A DNA stretch of 9,943 nucleotides from Thiotrichaceae bacterium. Lineage in GTDB: Bacteria > Pseudomonadota > Gammaproteobacteria > Thiotrichales > Thiotrichaceae. Under the pieces are notes generated by a model, which was not told the origin of the DNA, did not search any database, and was given only the letters and a program-made list of their open reading frames with translations. The stretch spans positions 1-9,943 of the forward strand of contig JALVRY010000402.1 in the NCBI GenBank assembly GCA_027024625.1. The letters are read 5' to 3'. Shown here one piece after another: positions 1 to 7,259 of this stretch. Numbering within the stretch: position 1 is the first letter of the stretch; each line of letters starts with the position of its first letter. The translations under genes were made by a program, and so were the position numbers.

Positions 1-28
1 CGATGATGTCAGTGTGTCCTTTTCTATG

Positions 29-114
29 GATACTTTCTTTTGGACAAGCAAAAGAAAGTATCTCGTCGCCAAAACATAAGCAAAGAAAAGAGTTACTAAA
101 AGTTTAGGCGACGA
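29..114. repeat. Two abutting inverted repeats, probable dispersed repeat element
   Basis: The first inverted repeat has perfect 13-bp arms at 29-41 and 50-62 (GATACTTTCTTTT and its complement) around the 8-nt loop GGACAAGC. Immediately after it, TCGTCGCC at 63-70 is perfectly repeated in inverse at 107-114, with a 36-nt loop rich in A. The hairpin with a TTTGGACAAGCAAA core resembles intergenic repeats I recall from several gammaproteobacterial genomes; that is memory, not a search. It lies outside any gene. No T tract follows the first hairpin on the plus strand, so it is a poor intrinsic terminator in that direction. The structure is seen directly; its repetitive nature is inference. Confidence 0.6.
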
Positions 115-273
115 AACCCTTGAAAAATTAAAAGTGTGTAACGTCAGTTATCAACTTTAAACCCCGTATTTATCGCCCCAAACAACGGTATTTCACATTT
201 TACGAGCGACACTAAAGTGTCACTTCCAATTATTGGACTTACTGCGTTCAAATAAAAATACAAAGGATAAACA
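115..273 (+). other. Non-coding leader region upstream of gloA
   Basis: No plausible gene is present. The stretch should contain the promoter of the gloA-cobN transcript, but I found no well-spaced pair of -35 and -10 hexamers. A small palindrome, GACACT-AA-AGTGTC at 208-221, is the only clear dyad and could be an operator half-pair or a small hairpin. I looked for a cobalamin riboswitch, which often precedes B12 genes, and see no B12-box-like sequence. The gloA ribosome binding site AAGGA lies at 263-267, six bases before the ATG. Confidence 0.45.
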
Positions 274-669
274 ATGAGAATATTACACACTATGCTCCGC
301 GTAGGCGATTTAGAAAAATCCATTGCCTTTTATACAGAGGTTCTTGGCATGAAAGAGTTACGCCGCAAAGAGTACCCCGATGGAAAGTTCACTTTGGCTT
401 TTCTTGGCTATGGTGATGAGGACGAGAACACGGTACTGGAACTCACCTACAACTGGGGAACCAGTCACTATGAGCTTGGCACAGCATTTGGACATATCGC
501 TATTGAAGTAGCTGATGTGTATGACGCTTGTTCGAAGATGAAACAAGCGGGTGGAAAAATTATCCGTGATGCAGGTCCAATGAACGCAGGTACAACTATT
601 ATTGCTTTTTTAGAAGATCCTGATGGCTATCAAATTGAGCTGATTGGTGCTGACCATCAACGAAGCTAG
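274..669 (+). CDS. gloA: Lactoylglutathione lyase (glyoxalase I)
   Basis: Glyoxalase I isomerises the hemithioacetal of methylglyoxal and glutathione to S-lactoylglutathione, the first step of cytoplasmic methylglyoxal detoxification. The 131-residue protein is a complete single-chain vicinal-oxygen-chelate enzyme with two beta-alpha-beta-beta-beta modules. The four metal ligands sit where the E. coli enzyme has them: His5, Glu56, His74 and Glu122. Other family hallmarks are LGM near residue 24, the [11 protein letters not shown] stretch at 69-79 and [12 protein letters not shown] at 112-123. The short form without the extra loops of the zinc enzymes points to the Ni/Co-activated class (family knowledge, inferred here). 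The start is supported by AAGGA six bases upstream. The stop lies 22 bp before cobN, on the same strand, suggesting co-transcription, although the two pathways have no obvious link. Confidence 0.95.
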   Translation: MRILHTMLRVGDLEKSIAFYTEVLGMKELRRKEYPDGKFTLAFLGYGDEDENTVLELTYNWGTSHYELGTAFGHIAIEVADVYDACSKMKQAGGKIIRDAGPMNAGTTIIAFLEDPDGYQIELIGADHQRS

Positions 670-691
670 CTAATAATATCACTCATACATT

Positions 692-3600
692 ATGCACTTA
701 CTGGCAGCCAAACCTGGTGGATTTTCAGATGATGAAGGTATTATCGATTTACAGCAAGACCCCGCTGATATTGTCATCTTATCTTCTCAAGATAGCTCTC
801 TGACTTTGCTTGCACAGGTAGCTGATAGTTTAGATGATCATTATCCCAGCTTACGCTTGGCGAATCTTATTAATCTCAACAAACCCGCTGCATTTGATTT
901 GTATGCGAGCAATGTATTGGAACATGCCAAGCTCATCATCCTATCCTTATTAGGAGGAAAGTCTTATTGGCAGTACGGCTTAGAGCAATTACAAACACTG
1001 GCTAAACAAAAACAAATTCCACTGATTATTGTACCGGGTGATGATCAAGCCGATGGCGAACTCTTTTCTATCAGCACCGTAAATAAAACAGACTGTCTAC
1101 GCACTTGGCAATATTTACGGCAAGCCGGCTTACGCAATACTCAGAACTTTTTTTCATGGTTGGCTAATCGCTTTTTTGATGCGGATACGCAGTGGGATGA
1201 ACCCCGCAGTTTACCTAAAGCGTGGATTTATCATCCTGAACTTAGTGAAGCTAGCCTGCAAGATTGGCAAGAACATTGGGATAATCAACAGCCTACCGCC
1301 TTGCTATTGCTCTACCGTTCACATATTCAGTCGGGCAATACGCAAGCCTTTAATGAACTCCTCACATTGATGCAACAACAAGGCTTAAACCCCTTGCCTG
1401 TCGCTATCTCCTCACTGAAAGATGCTATCAGCTTAGAGTTAATCAACTGGCTAATTGAAGCGGCAACGATTGATATTATTTTAAATACCACTAGCTTTTC
1501 TGCTAATAATATTGCCTCCACAGAGGAGCAGGATGAGAGTATTTTTGATGATGATTGTCCCGTTATACAACTGATTCTTGCTGCTAATGATCAGGACGAT
1601 TGGCAAAATAACGTCTTGGGTTTGCGGTCTCGTGATTTAGCTATGAATATCGCTCTACCAGAAATGGACGGTAGAATTATTAGCCGTGCAATTGCTTTTA
1701 AGACGCTATTAAAACGTGATGAGCGAACGCAAATTGATGTTATTAGCTATCAACTTCACCCTGAGCGTGCCATTTTTTGCATCAAGCTTGCTAAACGCTG
1801 GGCAAGACTCCGCAACAAGCCCAATCCAAACAAACGTATCGCTCTTATTCTGGCAAATTATCCCACCAAGGATGGCAGGATTGGTAACGGCGTTGGCTTA
1901 GATACCCCAGCATCCACTATTAATATTCTACACGCCATGCAGCAGGCGGGTTTTCCTGTTTCTAATATTCCTCATGATGGTAATGTCTTAATTAAGGCGT
2001 TACTTGGCAATATTACCAATAACCCCGATTATTTTGATTTGCGAAGCTGCCAACAAAGCCTTTCTCTCGCAGATTATCAGCAGTATTTTGAGCAACTCCC
2101 CAAGGAAAATCAGACTGCGATTTTGGAAAAGTGGGGTGCGGCGGAAGATGATCCTAAAGTTCGTCATGGGCGTATTATGTTATCGGGCATTCGCTTGGGT
2201 GAAACTTTCGTTGGGATTCAACCCGCTCGTGGCTATAACATTGATGTAACAGCTAGCTATCATGATCCTGATTTAGTCCCCCCGCATAATTATCTCGCCT
2301 TTTACTTTTGGCTGAGGCATGTCTATCAGGTGGATGCCTTTGCTCATATTGGTAAACATGGCAATTTAGAGTGGTTACCCGGTAAGAGCTTAGCCTTATC
2401 TGAATCCTGTTGGCCTGATGCTATTCTTGGAGCTATGCCACATCTCTACCCCTTTATTGTCAATGATCCGGGGGAAGGTACGCAGGCAAAACGTCGCACA
2501 CAAGCTGTTATCATCGATCATTTAATGCCTGCAATGACACGAGCAGAAAGCTATGGAGAGTTATTAGAGCTTGAACAATTAGTTGACGAATATTATCAAG
2601 CAATGGGGCTGGATAGCCGACGTGAAAAACATCTACAAGATAAAATCTTCACAAGCTTGCAGAAAACTCAGTTAATCCATGAAATTAAGGGAGACAGCCA
2701 AGAAGAAAAACTCAGCGAGCTGGATGCTTATCTTTGTGAACTAAAAGAAAGCCAAATCCGCGATGGATTACATATTTTTGGTAATAGCCCTACCGGTGAA
2801 CAACGTATTGACACCTTGATTGCATTAAGCCACTTGCCCACCTCAACAAATCAAGGATTATTACATTCTTTGGCGGAAGATTTAGACATAAAGATAGACC
2901 CATTCACTGCCGATAATACTGAGTACACGGGTAATAAACCCGCAATATTAAAGCAAGTCTCTCAACAAACATGGCGAACAGAAGCCAATACACGGGAACG
3001 CTTGGAACTCTTCGCTAAAAAACTATTATCACAAGCAGAGGATCAGCTTGATATTAAGCACTCTGCCATTTCTACCGTCATGAATACAATTGCTCCAAAA
3101 CTCGATAGCAGTGGCGGTAATGAGATCAAACAATTTATTGCAGCACTGGAAGGTAAGTTTATTCCCGCAGGCCCTAGCGGAGCACCCACGCGGGGACGTT
3201 TGGATACACTTCCCACAGGGCGTAATTTTTATTCTGTTGATACTCGCTCTATTCCTACTTTATCCGCATGGGAGCTAGGGCAAAAATCCGCTGAACAATT
3301 AATCATTCGTCATTTACAAGAACATGGTGATTATCCAAAAACATTGGGGCTTTCCGTTTGGGGAACTGCCACGATGCGTACAGGAGGTGATGACATCGCC
3401 CAAGCCTTTGCTTTAATGGGCATAGAACCTGTTTGGGATAAACAAAATAGCCGTGTGGTTGATTTTATGATTATTCCTGCGATGCAATTGGGTAGACCGC
3501 GTGTTGATGTCACATTGCGAATTTCAGGTTTCTTTCGTGATGCCTTCCCCAATGTGATGCGATTATTTGATGCAGCTGTGCAAGCCCTCAGTCACTATGA

Positions 3601-4432
3601 AGATTCTGGCGAACTAAATACCATTAAGCAACATATCGAAAATGATGTTGCTCTACTTTTACAAGCTGGTGAAACACCTGAAACGGCCAAACAACAGGCC
3701 GCTTGGCGAGTATTTGGTTCAAAGCCCAATAGCTACGGTGCAGGCTTGCAGGGGCTTATCGATGAGCGTTGCTGGGATGATAAATCTGATCTCGCAAGAG
3801 CTTATGTTAATTGGGGTGGGTATGCTTACAGTAAAGATGATACAGGGAAAGATGCCCACGCAATATTTGAGCACCGTTTAGAAAACTTAGAGGTCGTTAT
3901 TCAAAATCAAGATAACCGCGAGCATGATTTACTCGACTCCGACGATTATTATCAATTTCAAGGTGGTATGAGTAACGCCATACAAGTACTTAGCGGCAAA
4001 GCTCCAAGTATTTATCATGGCGACCATTCTAATCCTGCACAGCCTAAAATTCGCACATTACAAGAAGAGCTGAATCGTGTTATTCGCTCTCGGGTATTAA
4101 ATCCAAAATGGATTAAAGGTATGCAGCGACATGGGTATAAGGGAGCTTTTGAGATGGCGGCTACGGTTGATTATCTCTTTGCTTATGATGCAACTACCGA
4201 TTTAATTCAAGATTATCAATACGAACAACTGACAGACACGTATTTGCTGAATCAAAGTAATCGTGATTTTCTCCAAACTAATAACCCTGATGCAATGAAA
4301 GAGATGACAGAGCGATTGATTGAAGCAATGCAACGCGGCTTATGGAAAGAACCTGATGAATATCAAGGGCTGTTAGAAGATTTATTAATGGATATTGAAA
4401 ATAACCAAGAAAGAGGCAGTGAGGCGATATAG
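692..4432 (+). CDS. cobN: Cobaltochelatase large subunit CobN
   Basis: CobN is the porphyrinoid-binding subunit of the ATP-dependent aerobic-type cobalt chelatase, which inserts Co2+ into hydrogenobyrinic acid a,c-diamide during B12 synthesis, working with the AAA+ subunits CobS and CobT or ChlI/ChlD-like partners. The 1246 residues match the usual family length. CobN/Mg-chelatase-H family signatures are visible: NGVGLDTPAST from residue 399, HIGKHGNLEWLPGK at 552-565, NDPGEGTQAKRR shortly after, and GSKPNSYGAG from 1009. The HIGKHGN form and the N-terminal MHLLAAKPGG favour CobN over the chlorophyll subunit BchH/ChlH. The start is fixed by a TAA at 674-676 in frame with no other start codon between, but no Shine-Dalgarno sequence precedes it, so translation may depend on coupling to gloA 22 bp upstream. 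No chelatase ATPase gene or other cob gene is in view. The gene ends before a strong terminator. Confidence 0.95.
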   Translation: MHLLAAKPGGFSDDEGIIDLQQDPADIVILSSQDSSLTLLAQVADSLDDHYPSLRLANLINLNKPAAFDLYASNVLEHAKLIILSLLGGKSYWQYGLEQLQTLAKQKQIPLIIVPGDDQADGELFSISTVNKTDCLRTWQYLRQAGLRNTQNFFSWLANRFFDADTQWDEPRSLPKAWIYHPELSEASLQDWQEHWDNQQPTALLLLYRSHIQSGNTQAFNELLTLMQQQGLNPLPVAISSLKDAISLELINWLIEAATIDIILNTTSFSANNIASTEEQDESIFDDDCPVIQLILAANDQDDWQNNVLGLRSRDLAMNIALPEMDGRIISRAIAFKTLLKRDERTQIDVISYQLHPERAIFCIKLAKRWARLRNKPNPNKRIALILANYPTKDGRIGNGVGLDTPASTINILHAMQQAGFPVSNIPHDGNVLIKALLGNITNNPDYFDLRSCQQSLSLADYQQYFEQLPKENQTAILEKWGAAEDDPKVRHGRIMLSGIRLGETFVGIQPARGYNIDVTASYHDPDLVPPHNYLAFYFWLRHVYQVDAFAHIGKHGNLEWLPGKSLALSESCWPDAILGAMPHLYPFIVNDPGEGTQAKRRTQAVIIDHLMPAMTRAESYGELLELEQLVDEYYQAMGLDSRREKHLQDKIFTSLQKTQLIHEIKGDSQEEKLSELDAYLCELKESQIRDGLHIFGNSPTGEQRIDTLIALSHLPTSTNQGLLHSLAEDLDIKIDPFTADNTEYTGNKPAILKQVSQQTWRTEANTRERLELFAKKLLSQAEDQLDIKHSAISTVMNTIAPKLDSSGGNEIKQFIAALEGKFIPAGPSGAPTRGRLDTLPTGRNFYSVDTRSIPTLSAWELGQKSAEQLIIRHLQEHGDYPKTLGLSVWGTATMRTGGDDIAQAFALMGIEPVWDKQNSRVVDFMIIPAMQLGRPRVDVTLRISGFFRDAFPNVMRLFDAAVQALSHYEDSGELNTIKQHIENDVALLLQAGETPETAKQQAAWRVFGSKPNSYGAGLQGLIDERCWDDKSDLARAYVNWGGYAYSKDDTGKDAHAIFEHRLENLEVVIQNQDNREHDLLDSDDYYQFQGGMSNAIQVLSGKAPSIYHGDHSNPAQPKIRTLQEELNRVIRSRVLNPKWIKGMQRHGYKGAFEMAATVDYLFAYDATTDLIQDYQYEQLTDTYLLNQSNRDFLQTNNPDAMKEMTERLIEAMQRGLWKEPDEYQGLLEDLLMDIENNQERGSEAI

Positions 4433-4449
4433 CACCAATCATTAAACCC

Positions 4450-4485
4450 AAAAAGCCCGCATATCTTTCGATATACGGGCTTTTT
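4450..4485. terminator. Bidirectional intrinsic terminator between cobN and aprA
   Basis: The stem pairs 4450-4459 (AAAAAGCCCG) with 4476-4485 (CGGGCTTTTT) and ATATC 4461-4465 with GATAT 4470-4474. It has one C/A mismatch (4460/4475) and a 4-nt TTTC loop. A T tract follows the GC core on each strand, so it can stop cobN from the left and the apr operon from the right. It starts 18 bp after the cobN stop and lies 50 bp beyond the aprA stop, exactly where convergent operons need it. Confidence 0.93.
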
Positions 4486-4491
4486 CACATA

Positions 4492-4524
4492 AAAGTTAAT
4501 TACAAATAATCAGCAATTAACTTT
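4492..4524. repeat. AT-rich inverted repeat downstream of aprA
   Basis: Perfect 10-bp arms AAAGTTAATT (4492-4501) and AATTAACTTT (4515-4524) flank a 13-nt loop. It lies between the aprA stop and the main terminator, so it would form a weak second hairpin at the 3' end of the apr mRNA, possibly limiting 3' exonuclease decay. The repeat is seen; the role is inference. Confidence 0.5.
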
Positions 4525-4534
4525 AAAGCTGTTC

Positions 4535-6550
4535 TTATTTGAACAACTTAGACTTGTCTACTAAGTCTTTGTGAGCACGTTTGAACACAGTCCATTCGCC
4601 AGTTTCTTTGTCGTAAACTGAGTTTACGAAGCAGTGCCAGTTTTCTTCATCAACGTAGTTGTGATCTGTTCTGTAGTAGAAACCAGGGTAACGTGACTCT
4701 TCACGGAACTCAATGTGCTTCATGTGAGCTTCTGCAGTTAAGATTCTGTGATAGTTTTCCCATGCACGAAGTAATTCGTGAAGGTCTTTAGCACGCATCT
4801 TCTTAGCATCTTCTTTAAGCATATCAAGTTTTTCACCAGCAACTGCCATCATGTGAGCATTTGTCTGGTAGTAAGTTGCAACACCTGCAACATACTCGTC
4901 CATGATTTTCTGAAGACGGAACTGCAACATACGAGGAGTGATGTAGTTAGGGTTAACATCAATCGCAGTTGTGTAGTCTTTATGCTCAAGGTAGTTACGA
5001 ACTGGCTGGTAAATTGCAGCAACTAGATCATCAACTGACTCATTTAGCTCAGGAGTGTAATCATTGTCCATGCAGTACTGAACCATTGCTTTAGCCGCTA
5101 AACGACCTTCAGCATGTGAACCAGATGAGAATTTGTGACCAGAAGCACCAACACCGTCAGCAGCTGTGAATAAGCCGTTTACAGTAGTCATACCACGGTA
5201 GCCCCAGTTCCAACCAGAAGGTAGGTGACCAGGAATTTTATCCGCATCTGCATGCTCTTCTTCAGTAGGTGCACCTACATCAGTAGGACCAGATACCCAG
5301 ATACCACAACAACCAGAGTGTGAACCTAATAGGTACGGCTCGGTAGGCATAAGCTCAGAGTTTTTCTTCTCAGGCTCAATGTTCTCACCAACCCAGATAC
5401 CACACTGACCAACACACATGTCAAGGAAGTCTTCCCAAGCTTCTGCTTCAAGATGCTTAACTTCTTTTGGAGTTAACTCATCACGAAGGTTAGCAAGTGC
5501 AGTCACTGTATCCATATAGATAGGACCACGACCTTCTTTCATTTCTTTAAGCATCAAGTGGTTACGTAAACATGATGCTGGAACTGCAGCTTGACCATAT
5601 GGAGGATAGTCGTTAAGCATGTCTGCGTTACGATCCATATATACTTCGCCAAATGCGTTAGTTGCTTTTGCTTTAAATAGCAAGAACCACGCACCTACAG
5701 GACCATAGCCGTCTTTAAAACGAGCTGGTACGAAACGATTTTCCATCAATGTAAGCTCAGCACCTGCTTCAGCAGCCATTGTGTATGTAGAACCTGCGTT
5801 CCATACTGGGTACCATGCACGACCTTGACCTTCACCAACTGAACGTGGACGGAAGATGTTTACACAACCACCAGCAACAAGAAGGATAGCTTTTGCAGTG
5901 TAAACGTGAACTTTGTCTTCACGTACAGAGAAACCAACAGCACCAGAGATAGTGTTCTCACGGTTCTTGTCGTTTACTAGCTTAACGATGAATACACGCT
6001 CAGTGATGTTTTCCATGCCGATCGCTTTCTTTGCAGCTTCTGCAACGATCCACTTGTATGACTCACCATTAATCATGATCTGCCATTTACCAGAACGTAC
6101 TGGCTTACCACCTTCAACTAGTGTCTTAGAACCAGCTGCTGGCCAACGAGCACCGTCTACACGAGTTCCGTCGTCTAGCGTTTTCCAGATTGGAAGACCC
6201 CATTCTTCGAATAGGTGTACTGAGTCATCAACATGACGACCTGTGTCGTATGCTAAGTCATCACGTGTAATTCCCATAAGGTCGTTAGATACCATACGAG
6301 CGTAATCTGCTGGATCTTGCTCTTCACCAATATAAGTATTGATTGCAGAAAGACCCTGTGCAACTGCACCAGAACGATCCATTGCCGCTTTATCAACCAA
6401 ACGAACTGAAAGATCGTGACCTGCTTCTTTAGCAACTTTTAACCAAGGCATCAGCTCGTAAGCTGCACCACATGCTGCCATACCACCACCGATGATTAGA
6501 ATGTCTACATTCTCTTCAACGACTTCTGGATTTCCAAATGTACCTGCCAT
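4535..6550 (-). CDS. aprA: Adenylylsulfate (APS) reductase alpha subunit
   Basis: AprA is the FAD subunit of the cytoplasmic dissimilatory APS reductase. In sulfur oxidisers it runs in reverse: sulfite plus AMP gives APS and two electrons, which pass to the iron-sulfur subunit AprB. The 671-residue protein has the family length. An FAD-binding glycine motif (IIGGGMAACGAA) lies at 19-30, and RSGAVAQGLSAIN at 59-71 is typical of AprA. By comparison with the Archaeoglobus enzyme (Asn74, Arg265, His398), likely substrate residues are Asn71, Arg272 or Arg277 in the NRFVPARFKDGYGP segment, and His411 in GSHSGCCGIW; I mapped these by eye. The start is supported by GAGGA at 6558-6562, seven bases upstream. 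It follows aprB by 59 bp and is the last gene of the sat-aprB-aprA run. Codon use is strongly biased, as expected for an abundant enzyme. Confidence 0.97.
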   Translation of the reverse strand: MAGTFGNPEVVEENVDILIIGGGMAACGAAYELMPWLKVAKEAGHDLSVRLVDKAAMDRSGAVAQGLSAINTYIGEEQDPADYARMVSNDLMGITRDDLAYDTGRHVDDSVHLFEEWGLPIWKTLDDGTRVDGARWPAAGSKTLVEGGKPVRSGKWQIMINGESYKWIVAEAAKKAIGMENITERVFIVKLVNDKNRENTISGAVGFSVREDKVHVYTAKAILLVAGGCVNIFRPRSVGEGQGRAWYPVWNAGSTYTMAAEAGAELTLMENRFVPARFKDGYGPVGAWFLLFKAKATNAFGEVYMDRNADMLNDYPPYGQAAVPASCLRNHLMLKEMKEGRGPIYMDTVTALANLRDELTPKEVKHLEAEAWEDFLDMCVGQCGIWVGENIEPEKKNSELMPTEPYLLGSHSGCCGIWVSGPTDVGAPTEEEHADADKIPGHLPSGWNWGYRGMTTVNGLFTAADGVGASGHKFSSGSHAEGRLAAKAMVQYCMDNDYTPELNESVDDLVAAIYQPVRNYLEHKDYTTAIDVNPNYITPRMLQFRLQKIMDEYVAGVATYYQTNAHMMAVAGEKLDMLKEDAKKMRAKDLHELLRAWENYHRILTAEAHMKHIEFREESRYPGFYYRTDHNYVDEENWHCFVNSVYDKETGEWTVFKRAHKDLVDKSKLFK

Positions 6551-6609
6551 TTGTATTTCCTCTATTATAATCTAAAAATTAAAACTTCAATCTATACGGA
6601 ACACTGCTA

Positions 6610-7080
6610 TTAAAGGCAGATAAGCTCGCTACGATCGCCTTCTTTCTGAACTTTACAACCTAGGTTGAAGAATCCAGCATCTCCAATTTTAGAGATATCC
6701 GCTTCTGGCTTACCAGCATAAGGATCAATAGAACCTTCAGCAGTAGTACGGATAGGGAATTTGAAACGCTTCATAACGCCATTACGGAACTTGATAGTCC
6801 ACATAATTGAGTCAGCACCACGTAGAGGCTGTACAGAACCACCTAGTGGAACGATGTCAGCATAGTGACGAGCTTCGATAGCATTCTGAGGGCAAATCTT
6901 TACGCAAGAATAGCACTCCCAACACTGATCAGGCTCTTGGTTAAAAGCACGCATTTCATGGCCAGTTTCTGAACCATCTTTGTCAAGCTTCATTAAATCG
7001 TGTGGACAGATGTACATGCAAGCAGTTCTATCACCGCCTTTACAGCCATCACACTTATCAGTACGTACAAACGTAGGCAT
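6610..7080 (-). CDS. aprB: Adenylylsulfate (APS) reductase beta subunit
   Basis: AprB is the two-[4Fe-4S] electron-transfer subunit that binds AprA. The 156-residue protein has two cysteine groups: Cys10, Cys13, Cys21 and Cys25, and Cys53, Cys56, Cys59 and Cys63, each ending in CP, as in bacterial ferredoxins. In such folds the last cysteine of each group normally ligates the other cluster. Trp54 in QCWECYSC matches the conserved tryptophan thought to lie on the electron path between clusters and FAD. The C-terminal part (about 80-156) is the family tail that wraps round AprA; it contains Cys142 and Cys155, which are not cluster ligands by position. The start is supported by AAGGAG (complement of 7088-7093), seven bases upstream. 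It sits between sat (179 bp upstream) and aprA (59 bp downstream). No aprM or qmoABC gene accompanies it here. Confidence 0.97.
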   Translation of the reverse strand: MPTFVRTDKCDGCKGGDRTACMYICPHDLMKLDKDGSETGHEMRAFNQEPDQCWECYSCVKICPQNAIEARHYADIVPLGGSVQPLRGADSIMWTIKFRNGVMKRFKFPIRTTAEGSIDPYAGKPEADISKIGDAGFFNLGCKVQKEGDRSELICL

Positions 7081-7109
7081 TGTGTAACTCCTTATTAAAA
7101 AATATATTT

Positions 7110-7138
7110 TTTACAACAATATCATTCCCGCTTTTCAA
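7110..7138 (-). promoter_or_regulatory. Candidate internal promoter for aprBA
   Basis: On the minus strand a TTGAAA -35-like hexamer (complement of 7133-7138; 5 of 6 to TTGACA) is followed after exactly 17 bp by TGTAAA (complement of 7110-7115; 4 of 6 to TATAAT). It would start transcription roughly 20 to 25 bp upstream of the aprB ATG, leaving room for the AAGGAG site. The -35 lies inside an inverted repeat arm. It would let aprBA be made independently of sat. The hexamers are seen; function is inference, and AT-rich DNA gives such matches by chance. Confidence 0.35.
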
Positions 7139-7157
7139 ATTGTGCACATTGAAAAGC
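7130..7157. repeat. Operator-like inverted repeat between sat and aprB
   Basis: Perfect 9-bp arms GCTTTTCAA (7130-7138) and TTGAAAAGC (7149-7157) flank a 10-nt spacer that contains the palindrome GTGCAC (7142-7147). In the sat-aprB direction no T tract follows, so it is not an intrinsic terminator. It could be a regulator's operator overlapping the candidate -35, or an mRNA hairpin that stabilises or separates the sat and aprBA segments. Confidence 0.6.
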
Positions 7158-7259
7158 ACGGACAGATTTCACAAATGAGTAGTAATTAGCCCCTACTCTA
7201 CAAAAAGGAATCGCATGATGAGCACCATACAATCCCTTGACTTTTATTAGCAAACAGAC

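Noticed and set aside
3..107. Short ATG-started frame of 34 codons at the left edge
   Set aside because: It runs through the inverted repeats, so its composition reflects the repeat; it has no clear ribosome binding site or domain.
4492..4524. AT-rich hairpin as the main terminator of aprA
   Set aside because: It lacks a GC core and a following T tract; the hairpin at 4450-4485 fits far better.
5913..6236. 107-codon plus-strand frame opposite aprA
   Set aside because: It is fully antisense to the conserved aprA coding sequence, has no recognisable domain, and is explained by the strong codon bias of aprA.
7215..7250. Tiny plus-strand frame (about 11 codons) in the sat-aprB gap with an AAGGA-like sequence upstream
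   Set aside because: It is antisense to the operon transcript and too short to separate from chance, with no promoter seen.
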